64,000 nucleotides of DNA from Lineus longissimus. Lineage: Eukaryota; Nemertea; Pilidiophora; Heteronemertea; Lineidae. Location of the stretch: NCBI RefSeq assembly GCF_910592395.1, contig NC_088313.1, forward strand, positions 11,382,937 to 11,446,936, written 5' to 3'. A program made the position numbers and the translations under genes. Below are positions 1 through 11,263 of the stretch, piece after piece. The notes under the pieces are model-generated. The model ran no database searches and was not told the origin of the DNA. It worked only from the letters and a program-made list of their open reading frames with translations. Positions within the stretch are counted from its first letter, which is position 1. The number at the start of each line of letters is the position of its first letter.

Positions 1-517
1 CACATTACTAACTTTTGATACATGCACGTATATCATTTTGTTGCGCATAACTCAACATAACTTCAACATGAATGCAACTCGTCTGATGTATTTCATACCA
101 AAGCAAGATAGGGATGAAATCACCATCAAAAAAACAAAATTAGGACATTTCTTGTGCATATTATAGACAACGGTGATTGAAAACTGGGGAAAGAAAGATG
201 GGTTTTATATGACACAGTTTATGTCTGCCCTGATAACCCACTTTTGGGTACCGTATTTCTATTATCTACTGATCTAGGGACAGTTTCCAGGATCTGCTGT
301 TCTGATCTCCTCCTTGGATTCAAGGTGAATCTGGGATAAGTAAAGTATTCGGTGGGTTCTACCATACTGCAAAAGAGAAGGAACACTTGTTTTGTTCGAT
401 CCTCATACAGCATACTTTTTAAATTAAATTGTATTATAACTTGCATGTCATGTCACTTATTACACAATAGGTAATTTCACTTTTTATGTCGACCGCATGT
501 TGTTTCATTATAGGATG
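1..517. other. No gene recognised
   Basis: AT-rich non-coding sequence. The only open frame of note (219-446, minus) has no recognisable domain and I do not treat it as a gene. Confidence 0.5.
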
Positions 518-1415
518 CAAAATGATTTTGTTACTCCTTTAATTTTCGAGAAGAAGTTTCCCCGGGGAGTTACGAAGTAATTTGAACAATATATCTATAA
601 GCATTGCTATAACAAAGGAAGTAGTAACTTCATTTTCGATAATACACACACTAAAATACTCTACCTGAAAAATATACTAGTCAGATAATTACAAAGTTTG
701 GTATTTTTCTAATTTTAATTTTCAAATACTTCTCTCCACATTGATAAAAAACTTACTTTGTTCGAATCCGCCAAGTAGTTTTGAAGCTAGCACCCTGAAC
801 GACTTGGACATGACTGGTTTTACAGTAATTTTGTCACTCCTTCAACTTTCGAGCGGGAGCTTCCTTCAACTTTTGAGAAGGAATTTTCGAAGTTATTTGA
901 ACAATACAACGTATATCTATAACAAATCTTTTCGATGATACACAAACTAAAATACTCTACCAGTCAAATCATTACAAAGTTTGGTATTTTTCTAATTTTA
1001 ATTTTCAAACACGTCTCTCTACATTGATAAAAACTTACTTTGTTGGAATCCGCCAAGTAGCTTTGAGGCTGGCACCCAACGACTTGGACATGACTGGTTT
1101 TACAGTAATTTTGTTATTCCTTCAACTTTCGAGAGGAAGTTTCCCTTTAACTTTCGAGAAGGAGTTTCGAAGTTATTTAAACAATAGGGGCCTATATCTA
1201 TAACAAAGTAAGTAGTAATTACATTTTCGATGATACACAAACTAAAATACTCTACTAGAAATATACCGGTCAGATTATTACGAAGTTTGGTATTTTTCTA
1301 ATTTTAATTTTCAAACACTTCTCTCCACATTGATAAAAAACTTACTTTGTTCGAATCCGCCAAGTAGCTTTAAGGCTAGCACCCGAACGACTTGGGAAAA
1401 ATGACTGGTTTTACA
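518..1415. repeat. Tandem repeat, three units of about 280-300 bp
   Basis: The same sentence of sequence occurs three times in a row. Each unit starts near TTTTGTTACTCC or a variant, passes TTTTCGATGATACACA-like and CAAACACTTCTCTCC-like stretches, and ends near CGCCAAGTAG followed by GACTTGGACATGACTGG. Unit starts lie near 525, 826 and 1107. Units differ by small indels, so the duplication is not recent. No coding potential is seen; the 741-938 open frame only reads across the unit 1/2 junction. Confidence 0.75.
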
Positions 1416-2699
1416 TTCTGTGAATGCCTCTTTGCATTGGTCATCTTATGACTGGGATTAATCGTTGGCTTGCTGAAAGGTTTAGGTTCAGGTTTGCAGT
1501 AAGCAATATTGCCAATGCTGATGCAAGGTTTTCAGAACATTTTTTTGAAATATATATGATTGTTGCTTAATATGAAGCATGGGCTGTATTGCACACGGTA
1601 ACAGGTGTGGACAACCCGCAAGGTATATAATATAAACCCAACATATGGGAGTTAGTCCAGAATCGTCTGCAGGAGTGTCTCCTCCCTTTCGTGCATCATT
1701 CATTTTGATGCACCGGACCGTCCTTTTATTCCTTGATTTATATACTGATTATTCTAAGATTGATCAGGCATAATGTCTGGTGCATTGGATTGTGCATTTC
1801 ACATTATATATCATAATAATTGTACCATTTCATGAAACTTCTACCTTGTGAACAGCCCCTTGTGCCAGAGTATCATTTTTATCGATTTATTGTTTGATTG
1901 GTATTTAATACTGGATCAATCATACCTGCTGATATACTGGTGCGATGGACTGGGCACATATAGGGTTCAGGGTTTTATTATCATTGTTATTGCTTTTTTT
2001 TCTCGTCTTGCTAGCCTTTCTGTTACTTACAGACCTGTCAGCAAATGTGTACAGAACTTATAAAAAGGTTTGGCCTAACTTTGTAAAGGACCAATCATAA
2101 AATGCAAAATTACTGTTCGTTTGAAAAATTGATCTTCTGCAATAAAGCCTATAATTCTCGACAAGCCCTCTTAATCTACTGTTGTAACATTATTGCCATG
2201 TCGATTCATTGTAGAAAAAAATCAAATTTATACTGATATGAATTTGTACTCTTAAGTTTTTTGCTCAATTTCATGCAAGGTGTTCCTCTGTGATCTGTGG
2301 TGGACAAAACAAACCAGTGTGCAGCCTGCCATTTGCTGGTCCCACTTGAATAAATTGTCCCTTTTTCAGCTGAGATACTCATATTATTATATTCAAAGAT
2401 CTATCCAAAAAGGAGATCTTCCCTATCATTGGGGCAGTTAAATCGATAGCAAAAGTACTCCCTTCCCTCTCCAAGCGCCCCATCACTGAGGACACGGAAA
2501 GTGATCCCTGAAGAACGTCATTCAGTAATCAACAAGCATAGCAATGAATGTCCCCCGTCGCTGTTGGGGTGTTTATTGAAAAATGTGTAGTTTGAAACCT
2601 CTCTGGGCAGTCTACCTTGAAACTGTGTCAGCGTAGGGATGTTCAAACACGAAATGGTCACAATCAGACATGTTCTGACTATGGGGCCATCCACTTAGT
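1416..2699. other. No gene recognised
   Basis: Non-coding. Short open frames at 1488-1703 and 1848-2063 carry no recognisable domain or conserved look. No tRNA, strong repeat or promoter was seen. Confidence 0.45.
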
Positions 2700-2945
2700 A
2701 TGTAAGCACTGCGGGGGGGTCTATGAATTTGGACCTCTAAAGTCGAGAATCAAACACGATCTGACGAATATTAAGCGAGTTCTAACACTTTAAGTGTTTT
2801 TGGTTTTGGCCCCCTGGTGGCCAACTCGAGAATCAAACTCGGCCGATTTTTCGACGTGACACACCTTTGGCCCGCCCTCTATCAGCAGACCAAATTTCAA
2901 CCCAAAATATTGTGTCGTTCAGAAGTTACAGAGGGGAAGGGAACA
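2700..2945 (+). repeat. Fragment of the dispersed GGCCCCCTGGTGGCC repeat family
   Basis: Contains TTTTGGCCCCCTGGTGGCC followed by CGAGAATCAAACTCGG and a later ACCAAATTTCAA. The same order of words occurs in the tandem monomers at 53.5-55.2 kb and 61.9-62.9 kb, so this is a diverged partial copy of that family. No (GAC)n tail or terminal sequence is present here. Confidence 0.5.
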
Positions 2946-2983
2946 GCAGCGAGCGGCACCGCAGACTGTCGGGCTCAATAAGC

Positions 2984-3640
2984 TTAATCACTACCATCAA
3001 TCGCACTTTGTAACTCGCAACTCGCATTTTGTAACTCGCAACTCGCATTTTTTAACTCGCAACTCGCATTTTTTAACTCGCAACTCGCATTTTTTAACTC
3101 GCAACTCGCATTTTTTAACTCGCAACTCACACTTTGTAACTCGCAACTCGCATTTTGTAACTCGCAACTCGCACTTTGTAACTCACAACTCGCACTTTGT
3201 AACTCGCAACTCGCATTTTGTAACTCGCAACTCGCATTTTTTAACTCGCAACTCGCATTTTTTAACTCGCAACTCGCATTTTTTAACTCGCAACTCGCAC
3301 TTTGTAACTCGCAACTCGCACTTTGTAACTCGCAACTCGCACTTTGTAACTCGCAACTCGCATTTTGTAACTCGCAACTCGCATTTTTTAACTCGCAACT
3401 CGCACATTGTAACTCGCAACTCGCACTTTGTAACTCGCAACTCGCACTTTGTAACTCGCAACTCGCACTTTGTAACTCGCAACTCGCATTTTGTAACTCG
3501 CAACTCGCATTTTTTAACTCGCAACTCGCACATTGTAACTCGCAACTCGCATTTTGTAACTCGCAACTCGCAACTCGCACTAAAGTAACACTCAAAAATA
3601 AAAGGGTTTCACAGTACATCATGGCTCTGCTCATCTTCAT
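2984..3640 (-). CDS. Repeat-encoded open frame, Cys-containing heptapeptides (doubtful gene)
   Basis: A 218-codon frame runs through the 21-bp minisatellite on the minus strand. It starts with a real ATG, has a hydrophobic N-terminus ending in VRVASC that resembles a signal peptide, then about 28 heptapeptides of the type ASCEL(Q/K)(N/S/C). Because 21 is a multiple of three, an open frame is expected by chance once one unit is open, and a second minus frame (3183-3566) is open too. The short C-terminal tail after the repeats reads AIDGSD. I see no promoter and no known family. It may be only an artefact of the repeat. Confidence 0.2.
   Translation of the reverse strand: MKMSRAMMYCETLLFLSVTLVRVASCELQNASCELQCASCELKNASCELQNASCELQSASCELQSASCELQSASCELQCASCELKNASCELQNASCELQSASCELQSASCELQSASCELKNASCELKNASCELKNASCELQNASCELQSASCELQSASCELQNASCELQSVSCELKNASCELKNASCELKNASCELKNASCELQNASCELQSAIDGSD
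2998..3587. repeat. 21-bp minisatellite, about 28 units
   Basis: The unit is AACTCGCAACTCGCA followed by TTTTTT, TTTTGT or CTTTGT. The three variants are not random: read on the minus strand, a block of six units (peptide endings QC, KN, QN, QS, QS, QS) occurs twice in a row, and runs of KN units occur at the plus-strand start. That is a higher-order repeat of 126 bp, a sign of recent unequal exchange or slippage of multi-unit blocks. Confidence 0.95.
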
Positions 3641-3649
3641 TGAAAGAGG

Positions 3650-5360
3650 GGCATTATTAATCGATTAATGCTCTCAGCATGCTCTCTGCGTCTGCATATT
3701 TGCGTGTCCGGTCTGTAACTCTGCAACTCTGAAAGATATTTGAGTAGAATTTCCATGGGTGATGTATCAGGTGACAAAGATGTGTCGTGGTGTAGAATCA
3801 GTCTGATCCAGAATTAAATTTTTGGCCAATAGGGGGTATTGTTACTCGGAAACAATGAGAATTGTAGTGGATGGGTATAAACATGTGCTATACATAATAA
3901 AAATACTACTAGTATATTGTATAACTTTTGAATTAAAAGAAGCTGGTATTCTGAAATATCTCCAATATCACCAATTCCAATGAAATGAAATCATTTTCAT
4001 CTCGATATTATGCGAATGGGGCAACTCGCAATATATGTCCCCGCTCTGGATGTTAATTTGGAAATGGGCAGTTCTGCCAGTGGGTTAATTTCTATCATTC
4101 TTGCATCCTAGAGGCCAATATGCATCCATAGTAAGAGAAAAACTTACATGGGTAAATGTCTTTATTATTATAATTTCTTTGTCTGAGAAAAATTGTTATT
4201 GAAATTATTGGAATATTCATTACTGATGCTGTAGATATTTGTAAATCAAAACAGAACAGTTTGTCCTGTGAAATTTGGCCGTGCCATTCAACACTATGTA
4301 TTGTAATATAATAACAATAGTTACCGAGGAATGTACTTGTGATTATGCTAGTGACATGATCGATAATAAATACTATAGTTTTTGTCAAAGTTCTAGTTTT
4401 ATTATTTTTCTATTTTCTTTGGCATTGAGCAAGGAGTTTTACATGTGTCGTTTATGAAGAATAAGTCACCTAAGTGAATGGCGAGGTTGTTGTATCATGG
4501 ATGGCCAGGAGAAATCGTGAAAATTATGAACCAAAATATGGATACCATTCAAAATAAATAAAATAAAATAAAGAAAATACATTTCATTGAATTGGGGTAC
4601 ACAAGAACACCAGGTTGACAAGGTGAGTAACAGAAGGTTAATCAAGTAAGAAAACGGATAAAAGCAAAACAGTTACAAGCTGATTAATGACGTGATAGTC
4701 ATAATTATCAGACACCCAGACTTTGTAGTAGAATCATTAAAAGTGGAAGCTGATCATTATCCGATTATGTCTATCATGTCTAAGGGTTGATTAATAGTTT
4801 AACTATCAAGTTGATGGTTGATCCTTATTCAATTGATAGTGCGAATATTAACTTAGTGATCAAAGATAATAATCGAATTGAAATTATGATTTTACCATTA
4901 AGTTAAGAGTTAATCATTAACTTCCAGTGACTCTTAAACATATTTAATAGTTAGATTATTAAGTTAATGATCATACAGAGATGAATGTAATGATCAATGG
5001 CTAATTTGATAGTAAAATTATTAACTTAATACTCGAAGTCTTAAGTTTAATGATCTGATTAATAAGTTAATAGTTCTACTATCAAAGTTAATGATTAATT
5101 TTTTCCTGGGATGGTAGAGGCCAATTCCCCAAAGCGCCAGGGTATGGCAAGCCAAAGCGGAAAAAATGCAGGACTTCATTTGTACACGTATAAGAACACA
5201 AATTCAACGTCAGGACCTTTAATTTTTTATCTAAATTCTCCTTTTTCCATACTTTTCATATCATAAAAAAATTGAAGAGCCTACCATAGAATTAAAGTTT
5301 TTTCATCTTGGTTTCGTCTTTTCATCCGTTAATTTTCCCATAAAGCGTTAAAAATATCAT
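3650..5360. other. AT-rich, gene-free stretch
   Basis: No gene recognised. A short (AAATA)n tract lies near 4550-4580. From about 4690 to 5105 the sequence is dense in short direct and inverted words of the type TTAATGAT and ATCATTAA, so this part can fold extensively, but no clear element ends are visible. Confidence 0.45.
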
Positions 5361-5364
5361 GTCA

Positions 5365-5900
5365 AAAGCATTTTTCATATAAGAATTTTTCATTACGTAA
5401 AAATATTTTTTCATAATAGAAAATATTTCGTTTAGGAAAAAAATATTTTATCATAACAGAAATTTTTCGTTCAGTAAAATATTTTTCACATCAGGAGCAC
5501 GTGACCTTCCAGGAGCGGGTGATCAGTCAGGAGCATGTGACCACAAAATTTGCTGACGTCACGTTTTGGGGGTTGCCTCGGCCGCAAAACGAGGCAGAGA
5601 CAATAAGAATTGTATGTCATCATCTGGATGTCGTCTTTGTGTCATTTATACCATGTATATTACCGGTACACGACTTAGATTTCGGGAGGAATTGAATGAT
5701 ACAGGAGGATTACAATATGAAGCATGGAATCATTTTTGCAACACGACAATAGTACCAAACGTGACGTCATCAATTTTTGCGGTCACGTGCTCCTGGTATG
5801 AAAATGTTTTTACCAAACGAAAAAAATTCTGATATGATAAAAATATGTGTGTGATAAACATTTGTATATAAAAAAATGTCTTTAGTAAACGAAAACAAGA
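5365..5900. mobile_element. MITE-like inverted repeat
   Basis: The left side has TTTTTCGTTCAGTAAAA, CAGGAGCACGTGACC and TGACGTCACG; the right side carries these in reverse complement (CGTGACGTCA near 5760, GGTCACGTGCTCCTGG near 5784, then TTTTTACCAAACGAAAAA). The left arm also holds repeated TTTTTCATAA words. No coding frame of any family is inside. Exact ends and target duplication could not be fixed, so this is a non-autonomous element by architecture only. Confidence 0.5.
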
Positions 5901-6835
5901 GGCCCATGGGCCTGGACTTGTAATCATAGGATGATTGAAAAAGTGGGAACAATGATTTTGGCAGTTATTATTGTAACTGTATTTGAAGAGTTTGTGGATG
6001 GGGTTGTATATCTTCATATGTAGATATTTAATACATATGTGGATGGATGTTGAAAAATATAAGAGGGATGGATTAATCTCTAGAGATGGCAAGAAAAGAC
6101 ACTGAAGAAGACATAATGCTGAATGGAATTATTTTACAAAATGAAATGGAAAAATATATATGTATGTAAGTAAAGCTATATATATATGTAATAGGTTTGT
6201 AATGATTATCTTGTCGAGCAAGTAATTGAAAATCATATAGATTCATTGAAAATCACAGAGATGAATTTTATTCTAGATATTGAGTGAAGTGAAGATGCTG
6301 GAATGTTTACAATGATTATTGTCATCCAGCTAGTGATTAATGCTCTTAATTGGATTATGGATTTTTTTTAAAGCTTGGAATGCATGTGATATACAGGAAA
6401 AAAAAGGAGGAAAGGGGTATTGTGACATTTAGGCGAATTTGAATGTTTTGCAGTGACGAGATATTGTAATTCAAGAAATAAAAAAAACGTCGCTTAAGTT
6501 CAAAATGCTGACTTGTTTACAAAGCAATGAAACACACGTTAGACTACAAGGTGGTTCAGAAAAAATGTATCATCTAAAAATGTGACTTAAATCTAATGAT
6601 TTTGGGGTATAAATGTTTCATGAAATAAAGTGAGTTATAAATGATCTTATTTTTGAAATGTTTGTTCTGATTGCAAAATGCATTAAGCACAAGGGGCCTT
6701 TATGTGAATGGGTTGAAAATGGCTTGAATATTAACTTAGCACTGGAATAAAAGGTAGAATGGACAATGTCTTAGCAATTTCATAATGGTTAAGATATATA
6801 CATGTATTACGTTAAAGCAATACATATCTGTTATG
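5901..6835. other. No gene recognised
   Basis: AT-rich non-coding sequence with a short TA-rich tract near 6156-6190. No features supported. Confidence 0.4.
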
Positions 6836-7612
6836 TTTGAAATGTCAACTGCCACAAGTTCTGCATTGATAGTTTAATAACTACTAGTATTATGTAATAG
6901 GCAAGGTATTGGGCATTGTACCATTTGTCCACAGTGTGAGGTTGGTTGTTGCATTGTTTAGAATCTATTCAGTTAAAGGCGTTTTGTGCAATCATGCAAT
7001 AAGCCATTAGAGTAAACATTTGAAGAGTAGTCTTTCACATCTACTGGTGTACATTTGTAGACCAAAATATTTCCTAGTTTTAGTGTTGGGGAATATTTTG
7101 TAGGTGTGATGTTTTCTGAAACACCCTGCTGTACGTACATGAAGTATAACAACAATAACAAAGAATGACTACAAAATAATAACATCATTGGTAAATCAAA
7201 ATATACAGAACACAATAATTTGTTTGAGTCGTATCTAAAATCGAAGAAACCTTAACTTAACAGCATAACATAATTACAGAAAGAGGAATCTTACTCTCCA
7301 GTAAGTTGAATACATGTTGGGCATTAAGCAAATAGCAAATCTCAAATCTTGTGGATATGACACTTTGAACATATCTGTGAGGATAGGGCTTACTCACAGG
7401 GAGTACAAGAGATAATCGTTGCAGTGGTTTTGTAGAAAACAACCTCAAAATTGCTGTTGTAATCCAGTAAGAAGGATTCAATGTCCTGTGCTGATAGTTG
7501 GTTATTTGCCTGTTGAGCTGCTTTGATAGCATCTACTTTTTCCGAGACACAATTCTCACTGAAGTTCAATTTGAAGCATTGTTTTCCTTGTAGGAATGTA
7601 CCTTAATACCTT
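6836..7612. repeat. Direct duplication, copy 1
   Basis: From GAAATGTCAACTGCCACAAG (6839) to the TTTGTAAAGGTTTT near 7612 the sequence recurs at about 7855-8390. The second copy lacks roughly 260 bp of the first. The pair flanks a foldback element. The shared part holds an exon-like segment on the minus strand. Confidence 0.75.
7398..7575 (-). other. Candidate exon, copy 1 (unknown protein)
   Basis: On the minus strand this reads as an open segment containing ENCVSEKVDAIKAAQQANNQ and ends at CCCT followed by GTGAGTAAG, a strong splice-donor sequence. A second copy with the same donor lies at 8162-8345, and the peptide is better preserved than neighbouring frames: it reads VSEIVDAIKAAQ there. 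No clear acceptor was found and copy 1 has an in-frame stop just upstream. Family not recognised. The evidence is the donor site plus conservation between copies. Confidence 0.25.
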
Positions 7613-7705
7613 TGTAAAGGTTTTTGACTTTTGTCAGTTACAGTTTTGACAACGGTCATATGGTGAATCAACATGATTGTTGCGAGTGGAGCAGGTGTTG
7701 CATTT

Positions 7706-7848
7706 GTAAGGCTGGGTTCATATCAAGCTACATGGTATATAGACAAGCTGGCAAACAATGGCTTGATGGTGGTGAACACGTCACTTTGTTTAGCCATTGT
7801 TTTTTGGCGTGTCTATATACGGTGTAGCTTGATGCGAACCCGGCCTAA
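7706..7848. mobile_element. Small foldback MITE
   Basis: Two arms of about 54 bp, starting TAAGGCTGGGTTCATATCAA on the left and, in reverse complement, TAGGCCGGGTTCGCATCAAG on the right, flank a loop of about 30 bp. Arms match imperfectly but over their whole length, and both contain GTATATAGACA. It is a typical hairpin-type MITE sitting between the two copies of the local duplication. Confidence 0.65.
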
Positions 7849-7854
7849 TGCTTT

Positions 7855-8390
7855 GAATGTCAACTGCTATAAGTTTTGCATTGATAGTTCTGCATAGATA
7901 CATGAGGTTTACATATCAATAACAAAGAATGACTACAAAATAATAACATGATTGGTAAATCAAAATACAGAGAACACAATAATTTGTTTGATTCATATCT
8001 AAAATCAGAGAAACCTAAACTTTACAGCATAACATAATTACAGAAAGAGGAATCTTACTCTCCAGTAAGTTGAATACATGTTGGGCATTAAGCAAATACC
8101 AAATCTCAAATATTGTGGATATGACACTTTGAACATTTCTGTGAGGATAGGGCTTACTCACAGGGAGTACAAGAGATAATCGTTGCAGTGGTTTTGTAAA
8201 AAACAACCTCAAAATTGCTGTTGTAATCCAGTAAGTAGGATTCAACGTCCTGTGCTGATAGTTGGTTATTTGCCTGTTGAGCTGCTTTGATAGCATCTAC
8301 TATCTCCGAGACACAATTCTCACTGAAGTTCAATTTGGAGCATTGTTTTCCTTGTAGGAATGTACCTTTACCTTTGTAAAGGTTTTCGAG
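7855..8390. repeat. Direct duplication, copy 2
   Basis: Second copy of the 6836-7612 segment. Its end coincides with the point where the Gypsy reverse-transcriptase frame becomes readable, so the retrotransposon is cut off at this boundary. Confidence 0.75.
8162..8345 (-). other. Candidate exon, copy 2 (unknown protein)
   Basis: Duplicate of the 7398-7575 segment, with the same GTGAGTAAG donor. The frame stays open further upstream here (reading GKGTFLQGKQC). See copy 1 for the argument. Confidence 0.25.
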
Positions 8391-10359
8391 ATTAATACCG
8401 GGGATGCGGAGCCTTTTAGATTACCCTTGAGAAGACATAGTTGGGCAAAAGAGCGGGAAATCGACGCTGCAGTTGACGATGGGTTAAAGCGTGGAATAAT
8501 GGAGGACGCGAACAGTCTTTGGGCTAGTGCTCCAGTGGTGGTGTCCAAAAAGCATGGCACAAGTAGATTTTGTATAGACTTTCGCCAATTGAACAGCATT
8601 ACCAAGGCTGACAGCTTTCCGATTCCTCGCTTTGACGATTGTGTCGATTCACTCCATGGCAAGAAGTTCTTTTGTACGCTTGATCTTCAAGCTGGCTATT
8701 GGCAAGTGCCCCTAAAGTCTGAATCAGACAAAGAGAAGACCGCATTTTTGACCAAAAAGGGTTTATTTCAGTTTGCTGTGCTACCATTTAGATTGTGTAA
8801 TGCTCCGGCGACCCTTGAACGCCTCATGGAGAATGTCTTACGTGGATTGCAGTGGGAACGATGTCTTTTGTACCTTGATGACGTATTAATTTTCGGAGAA
8901 ACATTTGAGGAAACCCTACATAATTTGCAGAAAGTGCTAGAACGACTAGAGCGTGCAAATTTGAAAATAAAGCCTAGCAAGTGCATTCTGTTCCAGTCAT
9001 CGGTTTAGTATCTTGGACACCGCATATCGGAGAAAGGTCTCCAACCATTGGGTGATAAGATAGCCGCCATACAATCGTGGCCTACATTAGCTGGTGTACC
9101 ACGTCAGAAACTAAGGACAGAAGTTAGGAAGTTCCTGGGCCTAGTCGGTTATTACAGGAGGTTCTTTAGGAACATGAGCACTATTGCCGCCCCATTACAC
9201 GAACTAACAAAAGTAAAGAGTGATCTGATTTGGACTGCAGATCATGAAGCTTCATTTCAGCGCTTGAAAGGTGCATTGATAACTGCACCGGTCTTGTCAT
9301 TTCCTGACCTAAAGCAGGGTGATTTCATATTGGACACGGACGCATCCAATGCAGGAGTTGGAGCAGTGCTTAGTCAACGACAGGAGGACAGGGAAACTGT
9401 CTTAGGATATTTTTCTCGTTTACTATCTGACTCGGAACGTCAGTATTGTATTACTAAGCGGGAATTTCTTGTTGTCGTTAAAGCGGTGCAGCATTTTAAA
9501 CCTTATCTTTATGGTCGAAGATTCCTGATTAGAACTGACAACTCGGCGGTCAGCCATATGCTCACCCTCACCGATGCCCAACCTCAGATCCAACGATGGC
9601 AACTTTTCCTGTCACAGTTCGTGTTTGACGTTGTCCACCGACCTGGTCGTAAGCACATTAACGCAGATGTCATGAGTCGCTTACCTTGTCAACGATGTGG
9701 GAGGACGGATGAAGCACCCTCTGATGTATCTAAATCTAATCCAAAAGGAAAGCCCAGAAAATTCCAGTCAAAAAAACCCACTAATACCCCCCCTTGTCAA
9801 CAAACCAAAGACACCGATGAGTCTATCGAAGAGACGGTTGACTGGCTCATGATGGATTGTGCGGCAGTGACTACCAGATCTCAGGCAGGAAGACAAAGGG
9901 AACAACAGTCAATTCCAACTGACAAGCCTCCGCCCATCTCTATACTTGATAATATTATAACACTTTCAGAAGTAGCCAACATTCAAGCATCCGACCCGGA
10001 CATTACACCCATTTTACAGCTCAAGAAAAATGGATCTGATTATCCTGATTACCGTTACATCTCTGGAGAGAGCCTCAGTGTCAAAGCTTTACGGCAACAC
10101 TGGAGACACTTGCTTGTGGAGGACGGCATACTTTTCAGGAGATTAGAGGTCAAAGGAAAGCCCACCAGGAAGCAATTAGTATTACCAAGAACTTTGAGGT
10201 ATCAAGTGTTGGAGAAATTACACTCTGATTCAGCTTCAGGACATCTTGGCATGCAAAAGACATTTGAACGGGTGAAAGCAAGATTTTACTGGGTCGGTTG
10301 GAGGCGTGATACCATGCGCTTTATTTCCCACTGTGAGCCATGCAACGTAATGAAACATC
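8391..10359 (+). mobile_element. Ty3/Gypsy retrotransposon, 5' part of the pol region
   Basis: The 5' end of the element (LTR, gag, protease) is missing; readable sequence begins just before the reverse transcriptase. The element stops at 10359 where the Polinton is inserted and resumes at 29531 with the same six bases AACATC. Confidence 0.9.
8391..10359 (+). pseudogene. pol: Gypsy pol: reverse transcriptase, RNase H, start of integrase (interrupted)
   Basis: Copies element RNA to DNA and integrates it. The reverse transcriptase spans 8427-9008, with FCIDFRQLN, a LDLQAGYWQ motif and the catalytic YLDDVLIF. An in-frame TAG at 9006-9008 breaks the protein; the same frame continues. RNase H follows (FILDTDASNAGVGAVLSQ near 9330, then LIRTDNSAV), then a linker and the integrase zinc-binding region with two histidines (LHSDSASGHLG) and two cysteines (HCEPC) ending at the Polinton. 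A canonical frame before the first ATG at 8427 (PFRLPLRRHSWAK) shows that the start is truncated. The element is dead: stop codon, missing 5' part and split integrase. Confidence 0.92.
10354..10359. repeat. Target-site duplication of the Polinton, left copy
   Basis: AACATC, identical to 29531-29536. Six bases is the duplication length known for Polintons. Confidence 0.95.
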
Positions 10360-10489
10360 AGAATATATGTATTGTGGTGGTAGGAATGTAGGTAATTCTA
10401 AGCTATTTTAACAAAAGCCCTTACAGGCCTTTTTGTCTCAAATTAGCTTAGAAACCCCTAAGAACCAGACACCACAATACATATATTCT
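10360..10489. repeat. Palindromic hairpin at the left Polinton tip
   Basis: The outermost 130 bp fold back on themselves: AGAATATATGTATTGTGGTG (10360-10379) is the exact reverse complement of 10470-10489, and inside it TTCTAAGCTA pairs with TAGCTTAGAA and ACAAAAGCC with GGCCTTTTTGT. Confidence 0.9.
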
Positions 10490-10622
10490 ATCATTCATGA
10501 GATTCCCAGTGAAGCGTTGCAGTGAAGCGTTGCAGTGAAATGGTAAGGGAATACTAGAGTTCAATGGGTTAATGTAATCATGACTTACTGTATTCCAACA
10601 GAAAGTACACGTCAATAGCTTT
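10360..10622. repeat. Polinton terminal inverted repeat, left
   Basis: Matches the reverse complement of 29268-29530, with a G/A difference at base 15. The match ends at CGTCAATAGCTTT. Internal short direct repeat AGTGAAGCGTTGC occurs twice in a row near 10510-10535. Confidence 0.95.
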
Positions 10623-10867
10623 CCAAGGATACATGATTGCAAATATCCATTGAGAAATGGCAGAGAAATGAACCATTGAAGTTCGCACATCTTGATAGTC
10701 CCAGCGTATTCCAATAAATGCTGTAGGCCTACAATACAGCTGTTACAGTGATTAATCATTGTTGCTTGAATCTATTTAAAATAATGTTGACAGTGTCTGC
10801 ATGTACATGGTAACATATGTTACCAAACAATACTCACGTCCCAAAGTATTACAAAAGTCTATTGTTC

Positions 10868-10976
10868 GTTAATGCGTTTATCCGACAGAATTTCCAGACA
10901 TTATTTTAACGACCGCAAAAATAATTTTCAGCGCTGAAAATATTTTCTAAAATTCTGTCGGATAAACGCATTAAGA
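10868..10976. repeat. Inverted repeat in the left Polinton non-coding region
   Basis: TTAATGCGTTTATCCGACAG near 10869 is repeated in reverse complement near 10957-10976 (CTGTCGGATAAACGCATTAA). The arms of about 26 bp enclose some 55 bp with a smaller CAGCGCTG palindrome. It lies between the terminal repeat and the first gene. Confidence 0.85.
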
Positions 10977-11004
10977 CACAATAGGCCTTTTCATGTTTTT
11001 GACA

Positions 11005-11100
11005 AGCAAAAATAATTAATGATTGCAACATCTGATATGGCCATTGTAATTTGCAAGCACAAATAATTAATGATTGCAACATCTGATATGGCCATTGTAC
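11005..11100. repeat. Direct repeat pair of about 40 bp
   Basis: AATAATTAATGATTGCAACA and the following ATCTGATATGGCCATTGTA occur twice, about 51 bp apart, in the leader region before the first gene of the Polinton. Confidence 0.9.
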
Positions 11101-11263
11101 AACTTAATATCACTATGGTTTAAAGGCAAATGTTATTCTGTCCATGGAGACATGATGTTAACGTCACACTTCCTCCATCTGGTGAGATTATTCCATTAAA
11201 ATAAATTGCCTTTTTACTGTCTTCATTAACCAAAATTCAAGGAAAAAAATTCAAGTAAATTAA

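Noticed and set aside
3183-3566. Second long minus-strand frame through the 21-bp minisatellite
   Set aside because: Open only because the unit length is a multiple of three; it has no start context or tail of its own.
2998-3587. CRISPR-like array
   Set aside because: The repeats are contiguous 21-bp units without unique spacers, in a eukaryotic sequence; it is a minisatellite.
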